DNA from: CBDAPX01 sp965198725
Lineage (GTDB): Bacteria; Pseudomonadota; Alphaproteobacteria; Rhodobacterales; Rhodobacteraceae
Direction of reading: 5' to 3'
NCBI GenBank assembly: GCA_965198725.1
Contig: CBDAPX010000001.1
Location: 434,001-498,000 of the forward strand
DNA: 64,000 nt
Below the pieces are notes generated by a model, which saw only the letters and a program-made list of their open reading frames with translations, made no database searches and was not told where the DNA came from. Both the position numbers and the translations under genes were made by a program. Every line of letters starts with the position of its first letter. The first letter of the stretch is position 1. Shown here piece after piece: positions 44,841 to 53,583 of the stretch.

Positions 44841-45431
44841 ATGTGGGCAAACCCTGTTGACCTGCGCGGCCGCCACGCCGCGCTGGTCCCCCTGACCCAA
44901 GATCACGCCGCTGATCTGACAGAGGCGGCCGCCGATGGCGAGCTGCACCGCCTGTGGTACACGACCGTGCCCGCGCCCGAAGATGTACCCGCAGAGATCG
45001 ACCGCAGAAATGCGCTCTTGGCCCAAGGCAGCATGATGCCCTTCGCCATTCTGGATGCAAACGCCAAGGCGGTCGGCATGACGACCTATATGAATATCGA
45101 CCATGCCAACCGTCGGCTCGAAATTGGCTCCACCTGGTATCGCAAGGCCGTGCAACGCGGGCCCATCAACACGGAATGCAAATTCCTGCTGCTCAGCCAC
45201 GCTTTTGAAACACTGGACGCCATCGCCGTCGAATTCCGCACCCATTTCGTGAACCACCAAAGCCGCCGCGCCATCGAACGGCTGGGCGCAAAACTGGACG
45301 GCGTCCTGCGCGCCCACATGATCATGCCCAACGGCTCCTTGCGGGATACTGTTGTCTATTCGATCATCGCCTCCGAATGGCCCACCGTGCGCGCCAACCT
45401 TGTCTGGCAGATGGAAAAACCGCGCCCTTAA
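44841..45431 (+). CDS. GNAT family N-acetyltransferase (RimJ/RimL-like)
   Basis: The 196-residue protein follows the layout of RimJ/RimL-type GNATs: LVPLTQDHAADL at the start, the central RRLEIGSTWYRKAVQRG strand and acetyl-CoA loop, and NHQSRRAIERLGAKLDG at the C-terminal part. It starts 3 bases after the tpa stop and is surely co-transcribed with it. The substrate is unknown; a link to taurine metabolism is only suggested by position. Confidence 0.8.
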   Translation: MWANPVDLRGRHAALVPLTQDHAADLTEAAADGELHRLWYTTVPAPEDVPAEIDRRNALLAQGSMMPFAILDANAKAVGMTTYMNIDHANRRLEIGSTWYRKAVQRGPINTECKFLLLSHAFETLDAIAVEFRTHFVNHQSRRAIERLGAKLDGVLRAHMIMPNGSLRDTVVYSIIASEWPTVRANLVWQMEKPRP

Positions 45432-45446
45432 CAGGCACGGTTTCAG

Positions 45447-45501
45447 CTTCTTTCTTGTTCAAAATACCCCGGGGGAGGCCGCAGGCCGGGGGCAGCGCCC
45501 C
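45447..45501 (+). repeat. Dispersed intergenic repeat, copy a
   Basis: The stretch begins CTTCTTTCTTGTTCAAAATA, runs into CCCCGGGGG and ends with a GGCCGCAGGCC / GGGGGCAGCGCCCCC palindromic part. A sister copy lies at 56415-56459 and a partial inverted one at 58143-58164. All lie at gene ends, here between two convergent genes. Confidence 0.65.
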
Positions 45502-46536
45502 CTATATCGCGGCCTGAAAGATCACGCCGACCATGATCGCCCCGAACACCCCCAGACCCAGATAGGTCGCGAAAACGCGCGGTTTGACAAGGGACCAGAC
45601 CGCCGCCATCGCCGGGATCGAACTGACCGCACCCGCGATCATGAACGCCATGGCCGCCCCCGCGCTCATCCCCTGCTCCATCAGGCCAGCCAACAGCGGC
45701 GGAGCAACATAAGAGTTCAGGTAGGCAGGCATCCCTACAAGTGCAGCGGTTGCGATGGGAACGATCCCTTCGCCGCCCACAACCTTGGCAATCATGTCCG
45801 CAGGAACGTATGAGACCAGCAACGCTTCGAGCACGTAGGCCAGCGCCAGCCATTTCAGCAGAAAGAGGCCGTTGCTGACAAACTCACCCCGAAAGGTGTC
45901 GCGCCGCGATGCGTCCGTCCAGAATTTCCATTCCGGCTTACCATCCAGTTTCGGGCCGCTGCCGCAGCAACCGGACCGCTGATAGGTTTTCAACGGTGCT
46001 GCGAAGGCGCCACCACGGGTCAGTGCCTTGATCGCAAATCCGCCAAAGAGCCCAAGCGCCACGGCCGCAATGGCCTTGCCGATGGCAAAGGGCCAGCCAA
46101 GCGCTCCGGCGGTGATCAACAAGGTCGGCGGATCAATCAGTGGAGAACTGAGCCAAAACGCCATCACCGCGGACAAAGGCGCGCCCAAGGCGAGCAAACC
46201 GGCGATAAAAGGAATGACCTCGCAAGAGCAGAACGGGGCCAAGCCACCAAAGAGGGCGGCGAGGAATATCATACGCGTTTCACGCCCCTCAAAGGCGCGC
46301 GCCACCATGACCTCAGCCCCTGTCGCCTTGAGATACGCCAACAGCAGAACAGCAAAGAGGATGTAAGGCGCGGTATGTGCCAATGCGCCGACCGCAAAGG
46401 TAAAGACGGTCCAAAGGTTGCCCGGATCAAGGATCGCCACGGCGATCAGCAAAACCGCACTCACCGTCCACGGTGTCTTCAAGGATTGACCAAGCCGGTT
46501 CAAACCCTGCGGTAAGGATTGCGTTGTCTCAGCCAT
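45502..46536 (-). CDS. UPF0718/ArsP-like permease
   Basis: The 344-residue membrane protein has two bundles of about four helices joined by a polar loop (residues about 190-230) containing RSGCCGSGPKLDG. The motifs CSCEVIPFIAGL and GMPAYLNSYVAPPLLAGLMEQG are typical of the YraQ/ArsP permease family (PF03773), which exports organoarsenicals or other small solutes. The gene overlaps the ArsR-type regulator by 8 bases, forming a two-gene operon. Vicinal cysteines in both proteins suggest a thiophilic ligand (inference). A role in sulfite or sulfonate export is a less supported alternative. Confidence 0.78.
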   Translation of the reverse strand: MAETTQSLPQGLNRLGQSLKTPWTVSAVLLIAVAILDPGNLWTVFTFAVGALAHTAPYILFAVLLLAYLKATGAEVMVARAFEGRETRMIFLAALFGGLAPFCSCEVIPFIAGLLALGAPLSAVMAFWLSSPLIDPPTLLITAGALGWPFAIGKAIAAVALGLFGGFAIKALTRGGAFAAPLKTYQRSGCCGSGPKLDGKPEWKFWTDASRRDTFRGEFVSNGLFLLKWLALAYVLEALLVSYVPADMIAKVVGGEGIVPIATAALVGMPAYLNSYVAPPLLAGLMEQGMSAGAAMAFMIAGAVSSIPAMAAVWSLVKPRVFATYLGLGVFGAIMVGVIFQAAI

Positions 46537-46852
46537 CTGTCTTTTCCAATTCTGGTGGAATGGCGCATTGATCCGCGCAACATTCTGTCATGATGAACCC
46601 TGCCAGAGCCTCCAGCCGGTCAAAATCGGCCCGGTTGATCGTCGCGCGGCCCACGCGTTCCTGGTCCACGACGCCGGCACCGGCCAGAAACTTCAGGTGA
46701 TGTGCCAGTGTCGACGGCGCGATACCGGTGCGCTCTTGAATATCGCCGACGGTCAAACCCGCTTTCCCGGCCCGGATCAGGCTGCGCAGGACCTGCAAAC
46801 GGGCCTCTGACCCCATCGCCGCAAAGCCTTGTGCTGCTTCTTCCCATGTCAT
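46529..46852 (-). CDS. ArsR family metalloregulator
   Basis: The 107-residue winged-helix protein contains SEARLQVLRSL, the recognition helix in TGIAPSTLAHHLKFLAGAGVV, and a C-terminal cluster MTECCADQC that could bind As(III) or a similar thiophilic ion. It would repress its own operon with the permease until the ligand binds. Divergent from tauR with about 126 bases between starts. The inducer is not known. Confidence 0.85.
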   Translation of the reverse strand: MTWEEAAQGFAAMGSEARLQVLRSLIRAGKAGLTVGDIQERTGIAPSTLAHHLKFLAGAGVVDQERVGRATINRADFDRLEALAGFIMTECCADQCAIPPELEKTDG

Positions 46853-46978
46853 CGATTCATCTCCATTGATTCTATATAACTAGTTTTATAGTTTATTGAT
46901 CGCACCACAACCCTCTTTCTGGCCCTCAAAATGTATATCCAGATTGAACCTGCCATAAGGCCAACATAAACTGACCTT

Positions 46979-48445
46979 ATGGCAATCTCTGTCGAAACGT
47001 TTTTCCTCAATCCCGACACCCCCGGCACCTTGCAGGCGAAGATCCAGCAAATGATTGCCGAGGGGATTCTGTCAGGTCGTTTCAACCAAGGCGAAAAGCT
47101 GCCCTCATCGCGCAAACTGGCCGATCATCTGGGTGTCAGTCGCATCACCGTCACGCTCGCCTACACCGAATTGCTGGCGAATGACTACCTCACCTCGCGC
47201 GGGCGGTCTGGCTATTTCGTGTCCCAAAACGCGCCGGTACCGCCCATTTACTCGCCAACGCCCAAGCAAACCGACACCGTGGATTGGACCAAGGCCATCC
47301 CGGAACGGTTCACCGGCGGCGCCACCCCGCACAAGCCCCAGAACTGGCAACGCTACAAATACCCGTTCATCTATGGTCAGGCTGATCCCACCCTTTTTGA
47401 TCATGCCAGCTGGCGACTTTGCGCGATCCAGGCACTGGGACAAAAAGACTTCACCTCACTGACGACCGATTACTACGACCAGGACGATCCGCTGCTGATC
47501 GACTTTATTGCCCGGCACACATTGCCGCGGCGTGGGATCACGGCCCGGCCCGAGGAAATCCTGATCACCTTGGGGGCTCAAAACGCCCTTTGGCTGACCG
47601 CGCGTTTGCTTTTGGCCCCCGGGCGTCAGGCCGTCATCGAAAACCCTTGCTATCACGCGCTGCGTGACATCCTTCGGCATACCGGTGCACAAGTATCGCC
47701 CATTGAGGTTGATCGCGACGGGTTACCACCCGATGACCTGCCAGACGACGCCGATGTCATCTTTGTCACGCCCAGCCATCAGGCGCCGACAACAGCGACC
47801 ATGCCCTGGCAACGGCGCAAGGATTTGCTGGACCGTGCGCGGGGCTCGAACGCGATTGTTGTCGAGGATGATTACGAGTTTGAAATGTCTTTCCTGGGCG
47901 CCCCGTCTCCGGCTTTGAAGTCGCTGGATGAAGATGGGCGGGTGGTCTATGTCGGCAGCTTTTCAAAATCCCTGTTTCCCGGCCTGCGCCTAGGATATCT
48001 CGTCGGATCGGAAACATTCATATCGCAAGCCCGTGCTTTGCGGGCCAGCGTTTTGCGGCATCCACCGGGACATATCCAAAGAACTGCGGCCTATTTCCTG
48101 TCGCTTGGACACTATGACGCACAGATCAAACGGATGAGCACGGTCCTGCAATCGCGTCGCCGCGCCATGGAATCCGCGATCCAAAATCTTGGACTTCAGG
48201 TCGCCGGTCGCGGCGTGTTTGGCGGGTCCTCTTTCTGGATGCGGGCCCCCGACACCGTCAATACAGAGCATTTGTCGCGCGCTTTGGCCCAAAAAGGCGT
48301 GCTGATCGAACCCGGAGCGCCATTTTTCGCCGGCGGACGCGGAAAACCCAGCCCGTATTTCCGGCTCGCCTATTCCTCGATTGGCGAACAGAAGATCAAC
48401 GAAGGGATGTCTCTGATCGCGGATGCGATTGCCGCCTCCGCCTAA
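46979..48445 (+). CDS. tauR: MocR-family (GntR-aminotransferase) regulator of taurine genes
   Basis: The 488-residue protein joins a GntR winged helix (about residues 12-80; ILSGRFNQGEKLPSSRKLADHLG) to a fold-type I aminotransferase domain with the PLP lysine in SFSKSLFPGLRLGY. MocR proteins sense a PLP adduct; TauR in Rhodobacter capsulatus activates taurine genes. Position directly before xsc, with tpa and tauABC nearby, supports the name. A candidate operator starts at the base after its stop codon. An ArsR gene is divergent upstream. Confidence 0.85.
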   Translation: MAISVETFFLNPDTPGTLQAKIQQMIAEGILSGRFNQGEKLPSSRKLADHLGVSRITVTLAYTELLANDYLTSRGRSGYFVSQNAPVPPIYSPTPKQTDTVDWTKAIPERFTGGATPHKPQNWQRYKYPFIYGQADPTLFDHASWRLCAIQALGQKDFTSLTTDYYDQDDPLLIDFIARHTLPRRGITARPEEILITLGAQNALWLTARLLLAPGRQAVIENPCYHALRDILRHTGAQVSPIEVDRDGLPPDDLPDDADVIFVTPSHQAPTTATMPWQRRKDLLDRARGSNAIVVEDDYEFEMSFLGAPSPALKSLDEDGRVVYVGSFSKSLFPGLRLGYLVGSETFISQARALRASVLRHPPGHIQRTAAYFLSLGHYDAQIKRMSTVLQSRRRAMESAIQNLGLQVAGRGVFGGSSFWMRAPDTVNTEHLSRALAQKGVLIEPGAPFFAGGRGKPSPYFRLAYSSIGEQKINEGMSLIADAIAASA

Positions 48446-48478
48446 CTGGACTCAAGGCAGGTGTCATCCTGGCCCTAT
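48446..48478 (+). promoter_or_regulatory. Candidate TauR operator upstream of xsc (two half-sites, 23-bp spacing)
   Basis: The half-sites are CTGGACTCAA (48446-48455) and CTGGCCCTAT (48469-48478), directly after the tauR stop codon. The second is identical to the one before tpa, the first differs at two positions, and the spacing is the same. A -10-like TATTGA (48476-48481) overlaps the second half-site; the xsc ATG is at 48565. TauR binding is inferred. Confidence 0.65.
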
Positions 48479-48564
48479 TGAGAGGTGTCCCCCCCGCTTA
48501 TCTCAAACCTAAGGCGATGGGCCCGCGCAACGGGCTGTCTATATTTTTCCGGGGAGACACTTCA

Positions 48565-50340
48565 ATGAAAATGACCACCGAAGAGGCTTTTGTAAAAACG
48601 CTTCAACGTCACGGTATCGAACATGCGTTCGGGATCATCGGCTCGGCCATGATGCCGATCTCTGACCTCTTTCCGAAGGCGGGTATCATGTTCTGGGATT
48701 GCGCCCACGAGGGCAGCGCCGGGATGATGTCGGATGGTTACACCCGGGCGACCGGCAAAGTGTCGATGATGATCGCCCAGAACGGTCCGGGCATCACAAA
48801 CTTCGTGACAGCTGTCAAAACCGCCTACTGGAACCATACACCATTGCTGTTGGTGACACCGCAGGCTGCAAACAAGACCATCGGTCAGGGCGGTTTCCAG
48901 GAAGTCGAACAGATGAAGCTGTTCGAAGACATGGTTGCCTATCAGGAAGAGGTCCGCGACCCGACCCGCGTTGCCGAGGTTCTGACCCGCGTGATTTCCA
49001 AGGCAAAACGTCTGAGCGGTCCGGCCCAGCTGAACATTCCGCGCGATTTCTGGACACAAGTTGTGGACATCGAAATCCCGGACCCCATCGAGTTTGAACA
49101 AAGTCCGGGCGGCGAAAACTCTGTCGCGCAAGCCGCCGCGCTTTTGTCGTCGGCGCAAAACCCGGTCATTTTGAACGGTGCTGGTGTTGTTCTCAGCGAG
49201 GGCGGCATCGACGCGTCCAAGGCGCTGGCCGAACGTCTCGACGCCCCGGTTTGCGTTGGTTACCAGCACAACGATGCCTTCCCGGGCTCGCACCCGCTCT
49301 TTGCCGGACCTTTGGGCTACAACGGTTCCAAAGCGGGTATGGACCTGATCAAGGAAGCTGATGTGGTGCTCTGCCTTGGCACCCGCTTGAATCCGTTTTC
49401 GACCCTGCCGGGCTATGGCATGGAATACTGGCCCGCAGATGCGAAGATCATCCAAGTTGACATCAACCCGGATCGCATCGGCCTGACCAAGAAGGTCAGC
49501 GTCGGGATCGTCGGAGATGCGGCCAAGGTCGCCAACGGCATCCTGTCGCAACTGTCCGACGATGCCGGTGACGCAGGCCGCGCTGACCGCAAAGCCAAGA
49601 TCGCAGACACCAAATCCCGCTGGGCACAGCAGCTGTCCAGCATGGATCACGAAGATGATGATCCGGGCACCACGTGGAACCAGCGCGCCCGCGCGGACAA
49701 ACCCGATTGGATGAGCCCCCGCATGGCATGGCGCGCGATTCAAAGCGCGCTGCCGAAAGAGGCGATCATTTCGTCGGATATCGGCAACAACTGTGCCATC
49801 GGTAACGCCTACCCATCCTTTGAAGAAGGCCGCAAATACCTTGCACCGGGCCTCTTTGGTCCCTGCGGTTATGGCCTGCCATCCATCGTCGGCGCCAAGA
49901 TCGGTCAGCCGGATGTGCCGGTTGTGGGCTTTGCCGGCGACGGTGCCTTTGGCATCGCTGTCAACGAACTGACCGCAATTGGCCGTGGCGAATGGCCGGC
50001 AGTAACGCAGGTTGTGTTCCGCAACTATCAGTGGGGCGCGGAAAAGCGTAACTCGACCCTGTGGTTTGACGACAACTTTGTCGGCACCGAACTGGACCAG
50101 CAGGTGTCGTATGCCGGCATCGCACAGGCATGTGGTCTGAAAGGCGTTGTGGCCCGCACCATGGAAGAGCTGACCGATGCGCTGAACCAAGCGATCAAGG
50201 ATCAGATGGAAAACGGCAAAACCACTTTGATCGAAGCCATGATCAACCAGGAACTTGGTGAACCGTTCCGCCGCGACGCGATGAAAAAGCCAGTCGCCGT
50301 TGCCGGTATTGACGCCGCCGACATGCAGCCGCAGGCCTGA
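48565..50340 (+). CDS. xsc: Sulfoacetaldehyde acetyltransferase
   Basis: The 591-residue thiamine-diphosphate enzyme has the N-terminal catalytic Glu region (WDCAHEGSAGMMSDGY), the QNGPGITNF block and the cofactor motif GFAGDGAFG...N near residue 460, followed by NYQWGAEKRNSTLW. It cleaves sulfoacetaldehyde with phosphate to acetyl phosphate and sulfite. Length is that of known Xsc proteins. The start at 48565 is set by GGGGAGA upstream and the conserved MKMTTEEAFVK opening. It lies between tauR and ackA on the same strand, 3 bases from the latter. Confidence 0.95.
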   Translation: MKMTTEEAFVKTLQRHGIEHAFGIIGSAMMPISDLFPKAGIMFWDCAHEGSAGMMSDGYTRATGKVSMMIAQNGPGITNFVTAVKTAYWNHTPLLLVTPQAANKTIGQGGFQEVEQMKLFEDMVAYQEEVRDPTRVAEVLTRVISKAKRLSGPAQLNIPRDFWTQVVDIEIPDPIEFEQSPGGENSVAQAAALLSSAQNPVILNGAGVVLSEGGIDASKALAERLDAPVCVGYQHNDAFPGSHPLFAGPLGYNGSKAGMDLIKEADVVLCLGTRLNPFSTLPGYGMEYWPADAKIIQVDINPDRIGLTKKVSVGIVGDAAKVANGILSQLSDDAGDAGRADRKAKIADTKSRWAQQLSSMDHEDDDPGTTWNQRARADKPDWMSPRMAWRAIQSALPKEAIISSDIGNNCAIGNAYPSFEEGRKYLAPGLFGPCGYGLPSIVGAKIGQPDVPVVGFAGDGAFGIAVNELTAIGRGEWPAVTQVVFRNYQWGAEKRNSTLWFDDNFVGTELDQQVSYAGIAQACGLKGVVARTMEELTDALNQAIKDQMENGKTTLIEAMINQELGEPFRRDAMKKPVAVAGIDAADMQPQA

Positions 50341-50343
50341 TCC

Positions 50344-51504
50344 TTGGCCAAAGGCGCACATAACGGGGACGTTCTGGTTCTGAATGCCGGATCGTCCTCT
50401 ATCAAATTCGCGCTGTTTTCCGAAGCACTGGACTTGCGCCTGCACGGTATCGCCGCGGAAATCGGCGGTGCCGGATTTCTTGAGGTTGAAGGCGACCGCA
50501 AGGCCATTCCACTGGTGGATCACCGCGCTGCGCTGACGGCTGTTCTGAAAGCGCTCAAAGATCGCGGGGTCAGCGTGGATACCCTGACTGCCGCGGGGCA
50601 CCGTGTGGTTCACGGTGGCAAGAAACTGACAGCGCCGATGCGCGTGAAAGCGGATGTCATGGCCGAGATCGGAGCCTGTTCCCCGCTCGCACCATTGCAC
50701 AATCCGCATAATCTGGCGGCCATCGAAACGCTGGCAGAGCTGGCACCGAACCTGCCGCAATTTGCCAGCTTTGACACCTCGTTCCACGCCAACAACCCGG
50801 ATGTGGCGACGCGCTATGCCATTCCCCGAATGATGGAAACCAAGGGCATCCGCCGCTATGGGTTCCATGGGCTAAGCTATGCGTCGCTGGTCGAAACATT
50901 GCCCGAGGTTTCGGGAGAAAAGCTTCCATCCCGGCTTTTGGCCTTTCACCTTGGCAACGGGGCCAGCCTTTGCGCCATTTTGAACGGCCAGTCGGTTGCA
51001 ACCACGATGGGCTATTCCCCGCTGGACGGCCTGACGATGGGCACCCGGTCCGGTGGGATTGACGCAAACGCGGTGCTGCGCTTGGTCGAAGAGAACGGTC
51101 TTGAGCGCACCAAGGCGATTTTGAACCACGAAAGCGGTCTGCTGGGCCTGTCGGGTGGTAAATCGGACATGCGCAACCTGATGCTGGACCCGTCCGCTGA
51201 CAGCGCCTTTGCCATCGAGCATTTCTGCTATTGGTCGCTGCGCCATGCCGGATCGCTGATCGCGGCGATGGAAGGCGTCGACGCCGTCGCCTTTACCGGG
51301 GGGATCGGGGAAAACGCGGTTGGTGTTCGAGCGCGGATCTTGCGTGGCTTGGAATGGGCCGGTGTCCGAATGGACCCCGACGCCAATCACCGTCGCGCCC
51401 CACGGCTGCACGCGGAAACGTCCAAAACCGCCGTATGGGTTGTGCCCGCACAAGAAGAGCGGATGATCGCCAAAGACGCGCTCAACCTGATGCGGGCGGC
51501 ATGA
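50344..51504 (+). CDS. ackA: Acetate kinase
   Basis: The 386-residue ASKHA-fold kinase shows VLNAGSSSIKF, HRVVHGG, FDTSFH, RYGFHGLSY, HLGNGAS and FTGGIGENA in the expected order. It converts acetyl phosphate and ADP to acetate and ATP, or the reverse. It starts with TTG at 50344, 3 bases after xsc, and no ATG fits the family N-terminus, so translation probably depends on coupling to xsc. In this setting it offers substrate-level ATP from taurine. It is convergent with pta, 4 bases between stops. Confidence 0.92.
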   Translation: MAKGAHNGDVLVLNAGSSSIKFALFSEALDLRLHGIAAEIGGAGFLEVEGDRKAIPLVDHRAALTAVLKALKDRGVSVDTLTAAGHRVVHGGKKLTAPMRVKADVMAEIGACSPLAPLHNPHNLAAIETLAELAPNLPQFASFDTSFHANNPDVATRYAIPRMMETKGIRRYGFHGLSYASLVETLPEVSGEKLPSRLLAFHLGNGASLCAILNGQSVATTMGYSPLDGLTMGTRSGGIDANAVLRLVEENGLERTKAILNHESGLLGLSGGKSDMRNLMLDPSADSAFAIEHFCYWSLRHAGSLIAAMEGVDAVAFTGGIGENAVGVRARILRGLEWAGVRMDPDANHRRAPRLHAETSKTAVWVVPAQEERMIAKDALNLMRAA

Positions 51505-51508
51505 TCGG

Positions 51509-52363
51509 TCAGGTGCCGCGGGCGAGCGTGATCACTGTAGAGGCCACGATGTCATCCGGGCTGGCCCCGCGTGACAGGTCGCAAACCGGGCGTGCAAAAC
51601 CTTGTAATATTGGGCCAATGGCTTGGGCGCCGGCCAATTCCTGCGCCAGCTTGTATCCGATGTTCCCGGCATTGAGATCGGGAAAGACGAGGACATTTGC
51701 GTCACCGGCTCCGACGCCTTTTATGGCGGCGATGGATGCATTGAGCGCGGCATCCGCTTGCACTGGGCCTGAAAACCCGGAAAGCTCGGCCGCTTCGCGC
51801 ACCAGTTCAACGCTGGACCCCGCACCGCTGGCCCCGGTCGAAAACGATAAGAGCGCAACGCGTGCCTCACCCAGCAACGCTGCGCCGGACGCGGCAGAGG
51901 CCCGGGCAATATCCGCCAGCTCGGTCGCAGTCGGCGCGACATTCAGTGCGCAATCGGCAAAGATCATTTCGCGCCCGTCCTTGAAGACCATCAGGAAGAA
52001 AGACGACGCCGTTGTGACCCCTTCGGCCGGTCCGATAACGATCGACGCGGCCTCAAGTACTTTCTTGGTTGGCGTGGCGGCCCCCGCCACCATGGCGTCC
52101 GCTTCACCCGCGGCCACCATCGCTGCGGCCCGAAACATCGGCCGCGACAACATCCGCCGCGCGACACCTTCCTTGATCTCGCGCCCATCGACGAGAGCCG
52201 CCATCTGTGCATCCGATACCTCGGCGCACTCCAAAGCTTCGACAACCTCTTTTTCGCGCAACCATGCGGCCGCTTCGGCCACACGGGGATCTTCCATCTC
52301 GGGGAACACAACGCGCGCGTGTTTTGATGTCGCTGTTTCCAGCGCCGCATCCAATACTGACAT
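51509..52363 (-). CDS. pta: Phosphate acetyltransferase
   Basis: The 284-residue protein has the PTA_PTB fold landmarks: RVVFPEMEDPRV at the start, DAMVAGAATPT, the IFADCALNVAPTA block and VLVFPDLNAGNIGYKL near the C-terminus. It turns acetyl phosphate from Xsc into acetyl-CoA. It is somewhat shorter than the usual length of about 330 residues, mostly at loops. Start 52363 follows AGGAAGGTGGTC; an in-frame TTG 18 bases upstream is less likely. Unusually it is opposite in strand to xsc and ackA, and only 33 bases separate its start from the divergent citrate synthase gene. Confidence 0.88.
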   Translation of the reverse strand: MSVLDAALETATSKHARVVFPEMEDPRVAEAAAWLREKEVVEALECAEVSDAQMAALVDGREIKEGVARRMLSRPMFRAAAMVAAGEADAMVAGAATPTKKVLEAASIVIGPAEGVTTASSFFLMVFKDGREMIFADCALNVAPTATELADIARASAASGAALLGEARVALLSFSTGASGAGSSVELVREAAELSGFSGPVQADAALNASIAAIKGVGAGDANVLVFPDLNAGNIGYKLAQELAGAQAIGPILQGFARPVCDLSRGASPDDIVASTVITLARGT

Positions 52364-52396
52364 GACCACCTTCCTTTTCAAGACAAGGAGCCTTCA

Positions 52397-53533
52397 ATGA
52401 CCGACAGCGTCAAGATCAATCGCGGCCTGAAAGGCGTCTATTTCGAACGTTCGGGGGTCAGTCACATTGACGGCGCCAAGGGCGAGCTAAGCTATCGGGG
52501 CTATTCGATCCACGATCTGGCCACACACGCAACCTTTGAAGAGGTTTGTTACCTGCTGATCCACGGCGAATTGCCGAACGCCGATCAACTTCGCGCTTTC
52601 GATCAGGGCATGCGCGCCAACCGGTCGGTGCCAGAGGCGGCGCTGGATATTATCCGCAGCTGTTCTGGCGGGCACCCGATGGATGTTTTGCGCACGGCCG
52701 TGTCTGCACTGGCGGCACTGGACCCCGACAGCCTCGAAACCGGGGAAGAGGCATTTATTCGCAATGGCCTGAAACTGACAGCCCAGTTGCCAACATTGAT
52801 CGCGGCGCACGAAGCAATTCGAAACGGACGCGATCCGGTCGCCCCCGATCCGGACCTGTCCCATGCCGCCAATTGGCTGTGGATGCTCAAGGGCGAAAAA
52901 CCGTCAGAGGACGCCGCGCGTCTGGCTGATGTCGATTTGGTTCTGCACGCCGAGCACGGCGCAAACGCATCCGCTTTTGCCGCGCGCGTCACGGTCGGAA
53001 CCGAGGCCAACTTGCACGGCGCGATTGTGACCGCGCTTTCAACCCTCGCGGGCCCCGCACATGGCGGCGCAGCCGAGGACGTCATGAAAATGGTCCACGA
53101 GATTGGCAAACCGGAAAACGCAGCTGCCTACGTGAAAGAAAAGCGTGGCAACCGCGAAGCCGTCACCGGATTTGGTCACCGCGTCTATCGCGCCGAAGAC
53201 CCCCGCGCACGACACATGCGCGAAGGCGTTCGCAAACTGGGCGAGGAGATGGGCGCGCCGGAATGGTATGAAATCCTGCAAGGTGTGGTCGAGGCGATGA
53301 AACCCTATTCCCGCCACGGCCTGAACGTGAATGTCGATTTCTATTCTGGCGTTATCTATCAGCTGCACGGCATCCCGATGGACCTCTATGTTCCCATCTT
53401 CGCAATCGGGCGCATGCCCGGCTGGATCATCCAATGTGTGGAACAGCAACGCCAGAACATCCTGATCCGTCCGCTGACACTCTACAATGGACCGGACATG
53501 CGCGACTGGGTTCCGCTTGAAGAGCGCGCCTGA
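52397..53533 (+). CDS. Citrate synthase family protein (citrate or 2-methylcitrate synthase)
   Basis: The 378-residue protein has both catalytic histidines (HAEHGANAS and GFGHRVYR) and the catalytic Asp (NVNVDFYSG) of the family. It would condense acetyl-CoA (or propionyl-CoA) with oxaloacetate. Its short, Gram-positive/PrpC-like form suggests an accessory enzyme rather than the housekeeping hexameric GltA (inference). Position between pta and soeA implies that it channels taurine-derived acetyl-CoA into the TCA cycle. AAGGAG precedes the ATG. Confidence 0.85.
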   Translation: MTDSVKINRGLKGVYFERSGVSHIDGAKGELSYRGYSIHDLATHATFEEVCYLLIHGELPNADQLRAFDQGMRANRSVPEAALDIIRSCSGGHPMDVLRTAVSALAALDPDSLETGEEAFIRNGLKLTAQLPTLIAAHEAIRNGRDPVAPDPDLSHAANWLWMLKGEKPSEDAARLADVDLVLHAEHGANASAFAARVTVGTEANLHGAIVTALSTLAGPAHGGAAEDVMKMVHEIGKPENAAAYVKEKRGNREAVTGFGHRVYRAEDPRARHMREGVRKLGEEMGAPEWYEILQGVVEAMKPYSRHGLNVNVDFYSGVIYQLHGIPMDLYVPIFAIGRMPGWIIQCVEQQRQNILIRPLTLYNGPDMRDWVPLEERA

Positions 53534-53583
53534 TTCAGGCACGAATGATTTACGATTGATATAGCCGGATTGAGGACGATGTT

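Noticed and set aside
48562..50868. A 768-codon open frame on the minus strand opposite xsc and ackA.
   Set aside because: It is the antisense shadow of two strongly conserved genes in GC-rich DNA; its translation has no recognisable domain and there is no ribosome site.
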